This document shows, piece by piece, positions 36,330 to 48,504 of a stretch of 64,000 bases of DNA. Each line of letters begins with the position of its first letter. Position 1 is the first letter of the stretch. Source of the DNA: Gnetum montanum (lineage: Eukaryota; Streptophyta; Gnetopsida; Gnetales; Gnetaceae). The stretch spans positions 1-64,000 of the forward strand of contig MNCI01008645.1 in the NCBI GenBank assembly GCA_015680685.1. Direction: 5' to 3'. The notes below the pieces were generated by a model. The model ran no database searches and was not told the DNA's origin. It saw nothing but the letters and a program-made list of their open reading frames with translations. The position numbers and the translations under genes were made by a program.

Positions 36330-39052
36330 ATGAGGAAGGAAATTAAATAGTCCTAGGTGGTTGAGGTTCCTAATGTGTCGAAGGATCTTCTCCTACCTTT
36401 GTGCATGCGGTTGTTGTGGTTGAGGTTGTGGTTGTGGGTATTCAGTTGCAACTACAACTATTGGTGGAAAACAGAAAGCATCCAACAATGCTTTCATCTT
36501 TTCCTTGTTACTCTAGGGATTGTACATGGTTCACACGACATCACCAATGTGGATCGATATGGAAACATCCCACAAACAAGGCATTGTAGGGAATAACTTC
36601 ATGGCATTAAGAAACGAGGCAACAAATTTCTTGTGTTTGACATCAAATGCCCTAACAATGTTTCATATGTTTTGGTAGTTATTCATTCTCTTAGCCAAGT
36701 CCTCAACTATTTCTTTTTGATTTGTAAATTTTGCCTTGAAAACCTCGAGTTCAACATTTGTCATTTCTAGCTTTTGCTTGGTCTCCTTGTGATGCTTGAA
36801 CTTTGCCTTGTACAAAAGGTAAGAGTTGGCCACTTATTTCTCCAATTTTGACCTTGGCCTTCTAGTAGTAAGCATTGCCAAGTTTACATGCTGAAGGTTG
36901 GTGAGTTCCATGTATGCAATCATCTCATGAATTTGAGGCTCCTTGAGGTGGATTTTAGCAAGCCAACCTAGTCACTATAATGGTACTTGATCCTTTCAAA
37001 TTTTAGGGCCTTTTTTTCTAGGTGACATTTTCAATTGTAGATTCTTAGCATAAGGCACACACCTCCTTCATTGAGAGATTTCAATTTTCTATAGCCAACC
37101 TCCTCAATTCAGTGTTCACCCTAGCAGGCTACTGCTACTATTGTCAAATGAATTTTTCCATTTGATCCTTCTACATCTTAACATTTTACAGGTGATGGTT
37201 CAAATGGATCAGAATGATGTTCTCATGGCGAACCTATAACAAGTCCTTCTAAATGTTGTATATATTAGCATCTACTAAGGATTGGTCAAAGATTACTGAC
37301 TCCTTTACATACTCAGCCTCTTGGAGTTTTGCTTGAAGTTGTTGAAAGGCTTCATCTCATGCTATGTTCTAGCTGAGTAGGGTGGGATTAGTGAGGTGGG
37401 CCTTAATTTTTGCAACTTCAGCAACCAAACACCAATTTCAACAATGGCTACCTCAAGCTGGGCATTTGTAGTGAGGACCTTGTCATTAGCTTGAAGCAAC
37501 TCTGACTGGTTTTTTGAAATGATTTTCAAAAAATTAAAGATATCTAGAATTGATTGCCTAGTTCCTACTAGTTGGTCCATTAATTTCTCATGCTAGGCTG
37601 CACTAAATCTTCCACTTCCTACTCCTATAGATACCTGCAATCTTTGAGTGTAGCTACATTTGGTACAAATGCCATAAGGGGTGTTGAGTGCATCAGCCAC
37701 TTTGTCAACAACCACCTTTGTCGTTGTTTCCTATCCTTGGTGTTTTATCATTAGAATAGTTTTCCATCTTGCCATCCTCCAAATGCATCGAAAAGATAGT
37801 GACATTCCTAGATATTTCTAGGAATTGTTGTTGTTGAGAGAGGGATATCGTTACCTCTCGAGTGCTAGGAGTCGATCTTGCGGGCACCTATATTCTTTAG
37901 GCTGAAGACATTGACGTTGATCCCTCCATCCTACTAATTAATCTTTTCACTTTGTTGAGATGGCTTAAGGCTAGTTAGTAGAAAGATAGGTCACCAGTTG
38001 GACCAGCCTGCTACTACTGTAAGAGTTGTTATTTGAGCATCTACATGCACTTCATGATAGCATGAGCCTCCATCATTGATTCATGAGTGGGTGGTGGTGG
38101 TGGTGGCTACTCCTCTTTTAGCACCTTGGCAAGCACTTTATACTTTATCATTTTTGCCCAAGAGGTGGTAGTAGGATGTTTGATGTTTTCATTGAAATAG
38201 TGGGCTATTCCTCCCCTTTTGCATAATTTCCAGATGAGGCATGGAAATGGGAGTATCTTTCTCCCACACTTGTTTTCCTTGAAGTGCTTCTCTATCTCAA
38301 GATACATTAACTATGGGAGATTGACAGGAAATTTCCTACTCATAGTGATGCACACACAAGTAGGGAAGGTTGTTACTTGTTGGGCCTCACCATCAGATTA
38401 AGATGGTAGGCCACTATCTTGAAGTATGCATGTTTTATTGTTGTGAATGCATCGTACTTCTTATGGTAAACTCCATAGCACCATCGAATCCACTTCTTCT
38501 TCACCTCTTAATCTGCTTGTGTTGAAATTTCTACGAAGGTTGTCCCAATTTCTAGCAACGTAAGTGCCTAAGAAATGGCCTCGATGGAGTAAGACACACT
38601 AATGTCCTTGATCTTCACAATGGCATCAGCCTACCTATTATTCTAGAAGAGATATGTCTCTCCCACGTACCACTCCCTACTAGAAGTGATGATGGGCCAC
38701 ATGGGAGAGCTTTGTAGCTGAGTTTTGACATCTTCTAGGGTAAATTCTAGGAACATAGCATAGTTCAATTCTTGAAGAACTAAATGTTGGATATTCCTAG
38801 ACTGAATTTGCCTAAGGCAAGTATTTGTCAATGTGACCTCAAGGCTTGGCTTCCGTCCCAGTCCCTCATCCTAGTGGAATTACTCTAGTTTAGCTTAGGG
38901 AATCTAATGGGCTCCTCTCAAAGTTGTCCCATTGCATGGGTTTTTACTACTTATTCCTAGGGTTGTTCTTATTGGTCCCTTCAAGTTTTGGACCACTTGT
39001 CCCTCGGTTGAGATAGTCCTCCTTCCCGTAGATGCTTAGGTCTTGGTACCAT
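36330..39052 (-). pseudogene. Element D accessory ORF
   Basis: Minus-strand homologue of the element B accessory ORF. The start at 39,052 (MVPRPKHLREGGLSQPR) follows an intron acceptor. The core at 38,643-38,831 reads SSPMWPIITSSREWYVGETYLF, one residue block per block like element B's FPMWPIITTSSESYLGETYFF. Further blocks are YFKIVAYHLNLMV near 38,370, CLIWKLCKRG near 38,230, and MDQLVGTRQSILDIFNF with NQSELLQA at 37,480-37,580. The 3' part is coiled-coil-like. Multiple stops are present. Function unknown; the N-terminal core, not the coiled coil, is the best conserved part across B, A' and D. Confidence 0.7.
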
Positions 39053-39342
39053 CTATAATCACAACATGATCAAGGATTAGTGTTTGATGTGTAACTTGGA
39101 ACACTTGAGTGTCTTATCTCCTTGGATTAGTTACACTTGGCTAAGTTGTGATCATGGTAGGTTTGATTATTTTAATATCATTTCATTTTAATGTCTACCA
39201 AAGTTCATTGGAAAGGTTTAACTATCTTAAATTAATGATTTTAATATTATTTTATCAGTTAAACCTTATGGGAGTTAGAAAACATGTGAAACTTTTTTCA
39301 TAAAAAAGCTAAGGTTTGTGGCCCCCACGATGTAGAGCTCAC
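39053..39342 (-). other. Leader intron of the element D accessory ORF
   Basis: On the minus strand the donor TTGAAG/GTGAGC starts the intron at 39,342 and the acceptor GATTATAG ends it at 39,053, immediately before the ATG. Same position as in element B. Confidence 0.6.
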
Positions 39343-39489
39343 CTTCAATAGTTGCAAGAATGAAAAATGAGGTTAATTGAACAAGCAATTTGAAAGATAT
39401 GGTTTCTAGAAGATTTTGGTCTCTAAAAATTGCAAAAACTTCTTTTCCATTTGAGAGAACATGACAAAAATCTATGAAGTTTTGGGCGC

Positions 39490-39600
39490 TATTTATAGGA
39501 TTTTTACCTTGCGACAATGGGATCCCATCAACAGGATAGCATTGATGTGGCTGACTATGTCGTTGGGACTGAAAAATAGAATTTTTCACTTTGAAAAATA
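39490..39600 (-). promoter_or_regulatory. Internal promoter of element D
   Basis: TATAAATA on the minus strand at 39,490-39,497 has an upstream block (39,510-39,570) containing GACATAGTCAGCCACATCAATG-like words. LTR3's own U3 (35,995-36,065) has CACATCAATGAG and CGTTGACATAG. It lies about 150 bp upstream of the intron donor. Confidence 0.55.
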
Positions 39601-41040
39601 AAGGGAAAATAAATAATTTTAACATGGAATCAGAATTGAAATGAATCCCAAGAATCCTAGAACACGATGAAAATGCATGAAGAGGGCTAGATATTTTGCA
39701 AAAAATATAAAGAAAAGAGATTTTATTGGGAGAATGATGAAGAAATGCCACGAAGGAGTGCATAATTGGACATAACTAATGTGGAAGTGAATAATTTGAA
39801 TATGAACATATCTAAGGGATGAGGAATTTAACTAGCCCAACCAAGAAGCATGTAAGTGGATCCTCCCCATAGTAGGCTCATGCCCTTAATGCCCTTGCAT
39901 GCTCTCAAACCAAGGAGTTTGTGGACCCAACGGGTGACTAATGGTTAATGTTAGTTAAGGATCAAATCACCAAAGAAACTATCTAGAAACTTTGACGCAT
40001 CAAAGTAAGACATTGAACAAAACATAAAAGGAGGCAGTGAGGTGAGATATGGAAAGAAAAGATGGATGAGGTGGAGAGTGGAATGGAGTCCCATATCATG
40101 GTCACATGAAGTCTCTTGTGGATTTTGTGATTAATATGACCCAATAACATCCATCCTTAGTCTAAATTAAAGTCAACAACTTTTAGTGATTTTGCATTGA
40201 CACTCTAAGACTGATCCACCCCCTCAATACATAAGAATATCCCCATAGATCAATTACCATTCCTAAAAGGGAAGAAAAGAGAAGTAGGAAGTGAGATGAA
40301 CCATAGTTAGAGGGGACCTTCAAGCATGGGTAGCATGTCTTTCTAGTTCCATAACCAATGGTTGTAGCCCGTTATTTCATCTAAGGGATGTGTTTTGAAT
40401 TTCCATTATTTTTTTAAATTTTTGAGGTTTGTGAGTTTTTGGATGGGAACCACACTATGCAAGGAATTTAGATTCTTGTTATTAGTCGATAGTGAAATGA
40501 TGAAAAATCCATGAAAATACTCATGTACATAAGAGGGTAGGCAAGTACAAAGAGCATCAAATCCCCTTGAAGTCACACCCTTGTCTATCCATTTAATCCT
40601 TCCCAAGTTTGAAAACTATCAAGGTCACAAGTTCTTTAAAAGTTTTATTAAAGAAGGGACCTCATATTTCCAAAACAAGGGAACACAAGAGAGTTTGTGG
40701 ATGGCTAGATGACATGGGCTCACTACCTATTATCATGAAAAAGAAACCATGTCTTAGTTATCAACACCAAAACTGAAAGATAGAATCAAGACACTAGTAA
40801 TTAAATAGTATTATAGTACAAACCATCATCAATCAATAGTTACAGTTGCACTTAGTCCTAGCAATAATAAAGAAAGAAAAAAACATAAAAAAAGATTTAA
40901 AAAAATCCAAACCAAATAAAGTAAAATATAGAAGAAATTGTAAAATATCTAAGAAAGAAAAAAATGTACTAAAACAATGTAAAACAAAAAGTGAAAAATT
41001 GAGGAGCCACTTTGATTAATTTAGCATGGATGACCATATC
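39600..41040 (-). other. Spacer of element D
   Basis: No coding signal. Shares GTGGATCCTCCCCA with the A' spacer and has an A-rich tract at 40,865-41,010 (T-rich relative to the element). It joins the RT fragment near 41,040, so RNase H and integrase were lost or never present in this copy. Confidence 0.5.
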
Positions 41041-41258
41041 CCCCATGACTAAGTTGGAAGGAGGAGATCCAAAAAATTGAGCGTGCATGTGCATTGGCTC
41101 TTTTGGGTTCATAAAAACATAGCCCCATAGGTAGAGAAGTCATCCATAAAGACTTGCATCTCACTATCAATCTATTGTTGGAAGATGCTCAAGATAAGGT
41201 GTTGGAATGTGATAGGGACATTGCACAAGCCGAATGGTATCTTTTGGTATGCAAAAGT
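41040..41258 (-). pseudogene. Element D reverse transcriptase, C-terminal fragment
   Basis: Minus-strand reading gives TFAYQKIPFGLCNVPITFQ and, further on, QVFMDDFSTYG, the Ty3/gypsy RT palm with the catalytic F/Y-x-D-D motif. It is cut at 41,258 by the LTR of element C and continues in the same frame at 62,935. One internal stop precedes the M-D-D motif. Confidence 0.82.
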
Positions 41259-43105
41259 TGTAGCGACCAAAAACATCGGTGGCTGGAAACATCGAGAGGT
41301 TGCCAGGCAAATAGTTTAACCAAGGATCCGTGCGAGGGCCGTGCTGGAGAAAATAGAAATGGGGCACCCTGAGCAATTTGGTCGATCAGACGGGGACTTA
41401 ATCGGTGTAACTTAACCTTACATGAATGTTTAATTCAGAAGAGATGTTTGTAGCATAATATAACAATTATTAAATGCAACGGGGCAAAAACGATGTAAAA
41501 TGCGATGATAATGAATAAGATTGTAAAGCAAACTGGAGTTTGAAAATGCATCACCTCAAGATCACCACTTTACTTTGTTGAGATGGATACAATCGGTTGT
41601 GCAACACTGGGAGGCACAGAGATACCAAAGGTAACTAGAATGCTCAAAGTATGCCAAGTATGTGCTGGAATGTGGACTTAGAAGCCAACAATGCAAAATG
41701 CTAAAAAGCCAACTTGTCAATATTGCCAACAAATTGCCAACCGCTAAAATTTTCCAACAAAAAAAAAATTGCCAATTTGCCAACCAATTGCTGACTGCTC
41801 TTTTTAATGCAAGAATGCTAGTTCTTTCTACAAAAAAGCCAACCAAAATTGCCAACCCTTTGAGCGTTGCTCATTGGGGTATTTATAGGGCCAGGAGCAC
41901 ATGAGAAATAAGGCTTGGATGACATGTGTCCTGGACCCTCAAGATGTTGACGTGNGGAAATAAGGCTTGGATGACATGTGTCCTGGACCCTCAAGATGTT
42001 GACGTGCATGTACTGCGTGGATGTGCAAAGCTGGTCATGAACTTGCTATGCTGTCACCATGTTGTTGAAACTGGAGATGTTGGAATCAAGTGTGCCAACA
42101 ATGCAAATGAGAAATGAAGCACATTGAAGTAATGGAGCCGCCTGCTACGTTGTGCTACGCTATGTAGCATAGCATGTTGGTGTAGCGTAGCATGTTGGCG
42201 TAGCGTAGCCACCAGTTTGAAAAAGAAACTTGCGTTGAACTTGACTGCATCTGCTGGATGCCTTAGCGCACGTCGGGTTAAATTTTGTAGCATTTCATTT
42301 GGTTTTGCATCCTTGCTATGCTACGTTGCATAGCGTAGCAGTTGGTTTTATCTGCGAGTCATGTTGAACTTGCAAATGCTTGTTTGAAGCTTTGACCATG
42401 TTAAAAACTACAACTTTTGCCTTTTGTGAAGGAAAAACTTCGAACTTGCTGAACTTGCATTTGAAACACCTTTTGTTGTTCTTGTATTATCGCTAAGCTG
42501 TGCTACGCTATGTAGCGTAGCACAGTGTAGCAGCCGGAATATCCTACTTTTTGCTCAATCCGCCACTTCCTAGTAAGAAACTTTGCTAAAGGGCTTGAAG
42601 TTGAATAAGGCAACTACTTTTGAAGGCCGGAGTGCTTGTCGAGTGCAATTGGAATCACTTGGTAAGCTGGGCCTTTCTGATTTTCCTTTGCTATGCTATG
42701 CTACTCTATGTAACGTAGCATAGTGTAGCACTTTCTGCAACAATTTGCACTTGATTGCCAGAGCAACTATTTTTTGAGGCTTGCTATGCTACATAGCGTA
42801 GCGTAGCATAACAAACTTCTTCACTAGAAAACTTGCCAAACTATTTTGTCCATCCTGAGTATCATTAATAATTCCAAGCACAGTTTTTGAGTAAACTGTT
42901 AGCCAGGTGAATTGTCTAGGTGGGCAGGCCGAAGAGTCCATCGGTTTTGTCAGCTCTGGAGGTAGAAAACTTGCGAGACTGGATAGTCTAAACTCAGTGC
43001 ATTCATTTCCTTGAAAGCAGTCATGAGGTTGCACTTGTGGAAATCCTTGCCTCAGTTCCAAGACCTTGGTGAAGCAAGAGTGCCTTGAAATTTTATGGTG
43101 TTTTA
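41259..43105 (-). repeat. 3' LTR of element C (1,847 bp)
   Basis: Plus-strand start TGTAGCGACC, end GGTGTTTTA (TTTCA in the 5' LTR). A TATA box on the minus strand lies at 41,880-41,887. It has about ten GCCAA words in the transcribed part (41,690-41,870) and five GCTACGCTA palindrome clusters at 42,150-42,215, 42,310-42,345, 42,495-42,535, 42,690-42,732 and 42,780-42,812. Bases around N41,955 are an assembly duplication of about 51 bp. Confidence 0.85.
41905..42006. other. Exact duplication around a single N (assembly join)
   Basis: GGAAATAAGGCTTGGATGAC... to GATGTTGACGTG appears on both sides of N41,955 apart from the first bases. The 5' LTR has the sequence once (61,810-61,860), which supports an unmerged contig overlap rather than a real repeat. 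Confidence 0.82.
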
Positions 43106-43120
43106 TTGGCCCCTCTTTGT
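43106..43120 (-). promoter_or_regulatory. Polypurine tract of element C
   Basis: On the minus strand ACAAAGAGGGGCCAA directly precedes the 3' LTR, the expected place and composition for the plus-strand primer. Confidence 0.65.
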
Positions 43121-44480
43121 TGACATATGGAGGGTGGACCTAAGAGATGTCGACAAAGAATACGAAACACCATAATAGATAGGAAGCTAACATTGCTCTT
43201 TGGTAATCACCAAGATATCGCTTAGCCATGCTTGAGAGTGCTAGGATAGTTGTGTAGGGAAAAGGGAAAGATTAAATTGGAGGGAGCAGGTTTGGGAAAA
43301 GGTAAAGATGAAACTTAGCAGGGTCCGTCATTGCAATACTTGTGAGAGAATTGTGTGCATGGTCATCTTTTCTTTTATTGACCTTTGAGCTCTTGTCGGA
43401 ATACTTAGAGATGGTCACTGCGAAACAGCTTATGTGCCATTTGTTTTAGACATGTTTTTTTTGCGTGAGATTTTGCTCTTCTATGCTTTTTCTTTTTCTA
43501 TTTTTCCATTTTTCATTTGCAAATAACCTTGTTGCAAGATAGGTGTTTCTTTCCCAAGATGAGTTGCGTTACATCCACGTGGGGCTTTGACCTGCCTACA
43601 GATGCTTCCCATGCAGTGAGTTGTGTTACGTGCATCATGGACTTTGTGGTTGAGCATATGGGAGGGCTTTACAGGCATAGGGAAAAATTTGTAAAAGAGG
43701 TGTGAAAAAGAGAATTGCGGGTGTAAGGAATGAGGTAAGGAGGTTAAGGGGGATGACAAGATACGCACTCCTAAGTAGCTAAGCTAGTTAGGATGACCAC
43801 CTTGGAACGATGTAGTGTCCTGCCACCATGGCAAAATGCAGCTTTGACTAATGCCCCTCTAGCACGTATCTTGCAAACACAATAGAGAGCAAACCAGAAG
43901 AAACAACCATGATGCAAAATAAAGGTAAAGGTCTTTCTTGCTTTGGATGTTGCTGGAACAATGGACGTTGCTGAGCCATTCGACGTCCAAACTAGAAAGG
44001 CTAGCAATGGTTCTGGTAGCATCAGTGTGGAGGGGTCAGCACTGAGGTAGCTAGGAATTATGGTGATGTGAGTGCTCAGGAATCCCTACCGAAGAAAAAC
44101 ATCATGTAGTTTATCTGTAGGGTGAGATGCCCAACAACTGAACGTCTTTTGGGCTCGGGCAATGGCGGGGGTTAGAGGGTAGCAACTTTGTGGCCGGGCC
44201 ATAATAGTGTTGGGACTCTAGCAGCAAGTGCTGATAACAGAAGCTACTGCCAGGTCGACGGGCCATGGTGGTGGTAGCTCCGGAAGGTCAGCAAGATGTC
44301 AGACGACATCTCCAGAGTATCAGCAAGATGCTAGGGGTAGTGGCATTGCACATATTTTTGAGGGTGTTTTTTTAGCATCGTGAATTGCATTCTGGAACTA
44401 CAACGCCCCACCCCGTGTTGGCACGATGCATGCTTGCTTGTTCTGATGATTGTGGATGCATGCTAAGGACATGCCGCGAA
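43121..44480 (-). other. 3' non-coding region of element C
   Basis: Between integrase and 3' LTR. Short frames on both strands, none recognised. No repeat except short TGGTAGC words near 44,270. Confidence 0.5.
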
Positions 44481-44481
44481 C

Positions 44482-44870
44482 CTAGTTTAAGGTCCTAGTA
44501 GACCGTCTGATGCATTGGTTCAAGGTCTCAGCAAACCGTGAACACTAGTTTAAGGTCCTAGCAGACCACTGTGCTAGTTTAAGGTCCTAGCAAACCGTTG
44601 TGCTAGTTTAAGGTCCTAGTAGACCGTTGTGCTAGTTTATTGTCATAGCAGACGATGGATGGGCTAGTTTAACGTCGTAGCAGATGTGCTTTGCCAGTTT
44701 TGCATCATGGTGGACGGTCTATGCTAGTTTATAGTCATAGCAGATTATCGCTGTGCCAGTTTATAGTCATAGTGGACTGCCTTTGCCAGTTTTACATCGT
44801 AGTGGACGTGCTTTGCCAATTTTATGTTGTAGCGGACGTTTGGTTTGCAAGTTTTACGTCGTAGCGGATA
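44482..44870 (+). repeat. Tandem repeat array 1 of element C
   Basis: At least eleven degenerate units of about 30-39 bp built on CTAGTTTAAGGTCCTAGCAGACCG. It decays rightwards to GCCAGTTTTACGTCGTAGCGGA. It lies just beyond the integrase end. Confidence 0.8.
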
Positions 44871-44889
44871 TTTTCTTACCTTGCTCATC

Positions 44890-46240
44890 CATCAGATGTA
44901 GTATGGCTTGAGATATCAATGATTTACAGGATTTGCAAACTCATTTCCATCCATGTTTTCCATCTTGAAGGCCTCATACCCGTAGGCTTTTGTGACCATG
45001 AATGGACCTTCCCAGTTTGTTGAGAATTTCTTCACATGCTCATGGACAGCCTTGAGAATGAGGTCCCCCTTTTTTATTGCGTGTTGATGTAGGTTTGTAT
45101 GATGCCTCTACCGTTGCTTGTCTTGATAATGCTCTATGCGACCAAGTGTCTGTGCAGGCTCCTCCTCTATGAAGTTGAGGTTGATGATCCTCGACTCGTT
45201 GTTCTGGGCTTCGCTCATGACGTTCGACAGGATCATTTAAAGTGATGATACCTGCAACTTAAGAGGTAACACCACTTTAGATCCATAAACAAGACTGTAA
45301 GAAGTTTTACCTGTTTCCATCTTGCACATTATCCTGTAAGCCCACAACACATAGAGGATTTGCTCGTGCCATTGCCTCTTGTTGTTGTTAAGCATTTTCT
45401 TGAGTAAGTTGATGATGGCATTGTTCGTAGCTTCTACCTATCTGTTTTCTTGTGGGCAGTATGGTGAGGAGAACAATTGCCTAATGCCAAGGTTGCTGCA
45501 AAAGGTTTTGGTTTCCACACTACTAAATTGTGGCCCGTTGTTGGTCACAATAGTCATGGGAAGCCCAAACCTTATCACGATGTTATCTAATATAAAGTGG
45601 CAAACCTACTGGGATGTCATCTTCCTAAGGGGAATAGCCTCCACCCACTTCGTAAAGTACTCAGTGGCGGTGATGATGAAGCTATGCCCTACGGAGGACT
45701 TAGGTGTGAGAGGTCCTATGATGTCTAGTTCCCATCACTAGAAAGGCCACGTGATCTGCGTTGGGTGCAACTCTGTAGGTGAAATGTGTATAAGATTTGC
45801 ATAGCTTTGGCATGTATTACAAGTCTTGACTTTGGCTAGGCAATCGTGCTCCATGTGAGCCAATAGTACCCCAGGCATCTGATTTTTGCAGCCATGGCCC
45901 TAGGTGTTATGTGTCCACCACAAAATCCCTCGTGTACCTCATTAATGACCTTCTACGCTTGCTCCTCATTTACGCATGCCAGCAATATCTCGTCATATGA
46001 GCGTTTGCATAAGACGCTATCTCCCATGAGCACATATTGCCAAGCACGCTTGTGAATCGCATCTCTCTGGGTAGATGTCAATCTGCATGGGGGCTCGCCA
46101 TGTTGCAGGTAGGCTTTAATGTTGGCGTACCACTCTTGGGTGTTCGCAGCACTTACAAAGGCTACGTGTACTGCTTGAGTGATAGGATCCATACACTTAG
46201 TAATCGAAGCGGGTAAACTTACGAACAAGTATGGTGGCAC
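44890..46240 (-). pseudogene. int: Element C integrase
   Basis: Minus-strand integrase, broken by stops. Visible in order: VHEGFCGGH with CNTCQSYA (H-H-C-C zinc domain, about 45,960-45,830), then WELDIIGPLTP (first catalytic Asp), TIVTNNGPQFSS near 45,525-45,560, and a CPQEN...VEATN segment with the Glu. The second catalytic position, normally Asp in T-D-N-G, is Asn here (AAC), so the enzyme would be dead even without stops. A C-terminal GPF-type block (WEGPFMVTKAYGYEAF) lies near 44,965-45,015; no chromodomain is seen, consistent with the Tat side of Ty3/gypsy. Confidence 0.75.
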
Positions 46241-47545
46241 ATTTCATGCTAGGGTGGCTAGGGCATTTTCTATGTTGTTTTCGTTGTGTGGCACATGTTG
46301 AATGTCCATTATTGCAAATTTTTTAAGCAAACTTTTCGCTAGGTCACAACAGGGTTGCAAGTGAGTAGCTTTGCAGGCGTAGACCTCAGTGATTTAATTC
46401 ATAGCAAGTTGTGAATCACCGCAAATCACCAGATGTTGAATGCTTAATGCTTGGGCTGCTAAGAGGCCCCTGAGGAGTCTTTCGTACTATGCCATGTTGT
46501 TTGTACAAAGGAACACAAAACGATAAGCAAATGGCTACATTTCCCCAGAGGGGAGCGTAATGATGGTAGTTGCACTACCTCCTCATGTGGTCGAGGCATT
46601 GTTGAAATGCAAGGTAGCTTCTAGATGTGACAGGACAACGTTGATAATGCTAACATGGTCGTTAGGGAATTTAGGATCTATGATTGCCCGATCATCGATG
46701 GGTGAGGTCGTGAGTTACGTAGTTATAGCTTATCCTTTTGTCGACGATTGGCTCACATAATCCAAATCAAATTCCACGGTTATGGCTTTCCACTAGGCTA
46801 TCTTGCTACTCTCATATAGATTATTTGTGATAGCCTGGAGTACATTGCTTTTGCAAATAATGTTAACTTTGCTACAAAATAGGTAATGCCTCCACTTTTT
46901 TAATGCAAACACTAGGGCAAGGCAATTTCTCTCCACCTCATTATATTTTGCCTCATACGATATCAATGCATAACTTAAGTAATACACTGGAATCTCAAAG
47001 CGATTGTCTTGTCTCTGACATAAAAATGCCACAATAGACGTGTATGAGGTGGCAAGATAGATGAAGAAAGGCTTATCCCTCTACAATGGGTAAACAGTTG
47101 GGAGGTGTAAAAGCTCTTTCTTCAGATCATCAAAGGCTTGTTGGCATTGTGTTGTCCATTCGAAGTTAATCCATTTCTTTAGTAAGTGTTGCATGGGGTG
47201 TAACTCGTCAGTCAACTTTGCTATAAACCTTATGATAAATTGTACTCTACCTTGCAACTTGCATAGTTCTTTAAGGTTTTTAGGGGGTGCTAAATTAACG
47301 ATGGCCTTAACTTTGTCAGGGTCCACTCGTGTTCCAGCCTTCGATACTACAAATCCTAACATGCGTCCAGTTCTCACCCCGAAGACACACTTTTTTGGGT
47401 TGAGGAATAAGTCGTGAATCTGGCAACATTTGAGGACTACACCTAGATCGTTGGGATGATCGGCGGCCTCTTTAGATTTGACTGCTATGTCATCCATGTA
47501 GTCATTTAATGTTTCTAGGATGTAGTCGCTAAAGATGTATGTCAT
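46241..47545 (-). pseudogene. Element C reverse transcriptase C-terminal half and RNase H
   Basis: Frames at 47,081-47,545 and 46,793-47,032. The first has LNDYMDDIAVKSK, with the catalytic Y-M-D-D at about 47,490-47,501, then FLNPKKCVFGV, GFVVSKAGTRVDPDK and LCKLQGRVQFIIRFIAKLT, the thumb/connection. The second continues with FEIPVYYLSYAL and ERNCLALVFALKKWRHYL. RNase H remnants (FDLDYVSQSSTKG) follow at about 46,720-46,770 and decay towards 46,250. Confidence 0.82.
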
Positions 47546-47551
47546 GGCTCT

Positions 47552-48361
47552 CTAGTAGGTTGCTTTGACGTTTTTGAGCCCAAAGGGCATCATAGTGTAA
47601 CAAAAAGTAACCCATGGGGTCATGAAAGTTGTTGCTAACTGATGCTCTGGGTTGATGCAAATTTGATTATAGCCGAAGAAACTATCTATGAAGGATAACA
47701 GAGTGTGACCAACTGTAGTGTTGATGAGTTGATCAATACTTGACAGTGGGAAGTCATCTTTGTTCATTGCTTTGTTCAGATCCCGAAAGTCCATATAGAT
47801 TCGTATTCCTCCTGTTTTCTTAGAAACCACAATGATGTTTAACACCCACTTTGAGTAATCAACTTCCCAGATGAAACCAACTTGATACAGCTTGGTGATT
47901 TCATCCCGTACGGCTAGTGCGATCTCAGGTTTAACCTTGTGAGCCATCTACTTTATTGCTTTTATACGCGGGTCCAAGACAATGTTGTGCTATATAAGCC
48001 CTAGATCTAAGCCCGACATGTCATTATATGACTATGCGAAGACCTCGATGTTATCTTGCAGTATCTTGGATGCATCTTTATGTGTTTGCAAATTTAGGAG
48101 GGAGCTAAGTTTTAACGTTTTTATTTCCCCCTTGGATGTGGGCATAGGCATTTCAATGAGAGGATCCTCGGTTACAGCCTCGACCTCTAAATCTAGGATT
48201 TGGACTAGATATTCGGGCCAATATGGGGATGTTTCTAAGGATGCTACAGTGCTATTTGCGGATGATTCCCAGTCTATTAACTCTAGGTTCAGTTGTCTTG
48301 CAAGCTCGCCGTGTGGAACTATCAAGGCTAGAGGTGAAGAAAGATTGTGATGCATTGCCAT
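47552..48361 (-). pseudogene. Element C reverse transcriptase N-terminal half
   Basis: Starts at 48,361 (MAMHHNLSSPLALIVPHG). After a linker, 47,552-47,947 carries MAHKVKPEIALAVRDEITKL, VVSKKTGGIRIYMDFRDLN and FMTPWVTFCYTMMPFGLKN, the standard fingers and palm blocks of Ty3/gypsy RT, continuing into Y-M-D-D at 47.49 kb. A few stops separate the frames. Directly upstream lies repeat array 2. Confidence 0.82.
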
Positions 48362-48504
48362 TCCTGCTCAACTTGCCACAATGACATAACTGCCAAATCA
48401 AGGGATACCTGTTTGTAGCAACAACGCACAATAGACATTTGCAAAGTAATAATGAAATATGAAAAACTTAAATAATCTAAAATATGATACAAAGTTTGCA
48501 GTTT

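Noticed and set aside
39275-39763. Minus-strand frame of 162 codons as a separate gene
   Set aside because: It runs through the predicted promoter, leader and intron donor of the element D accessory gene and has no homologue in the other copies.
43481-43768. Overlapping frames on both strands in the element C 3' region
   Set aside because: No recognisable motif and no counterpart; likely chance frames.
44482-44870. Possible CRISPR array (regular short repeats with variable spacers)
   Set aside because: The repeats are degenerate, of changing length, in a plant retrotransposon with no cas genes; they are ordinary tandem repeats.
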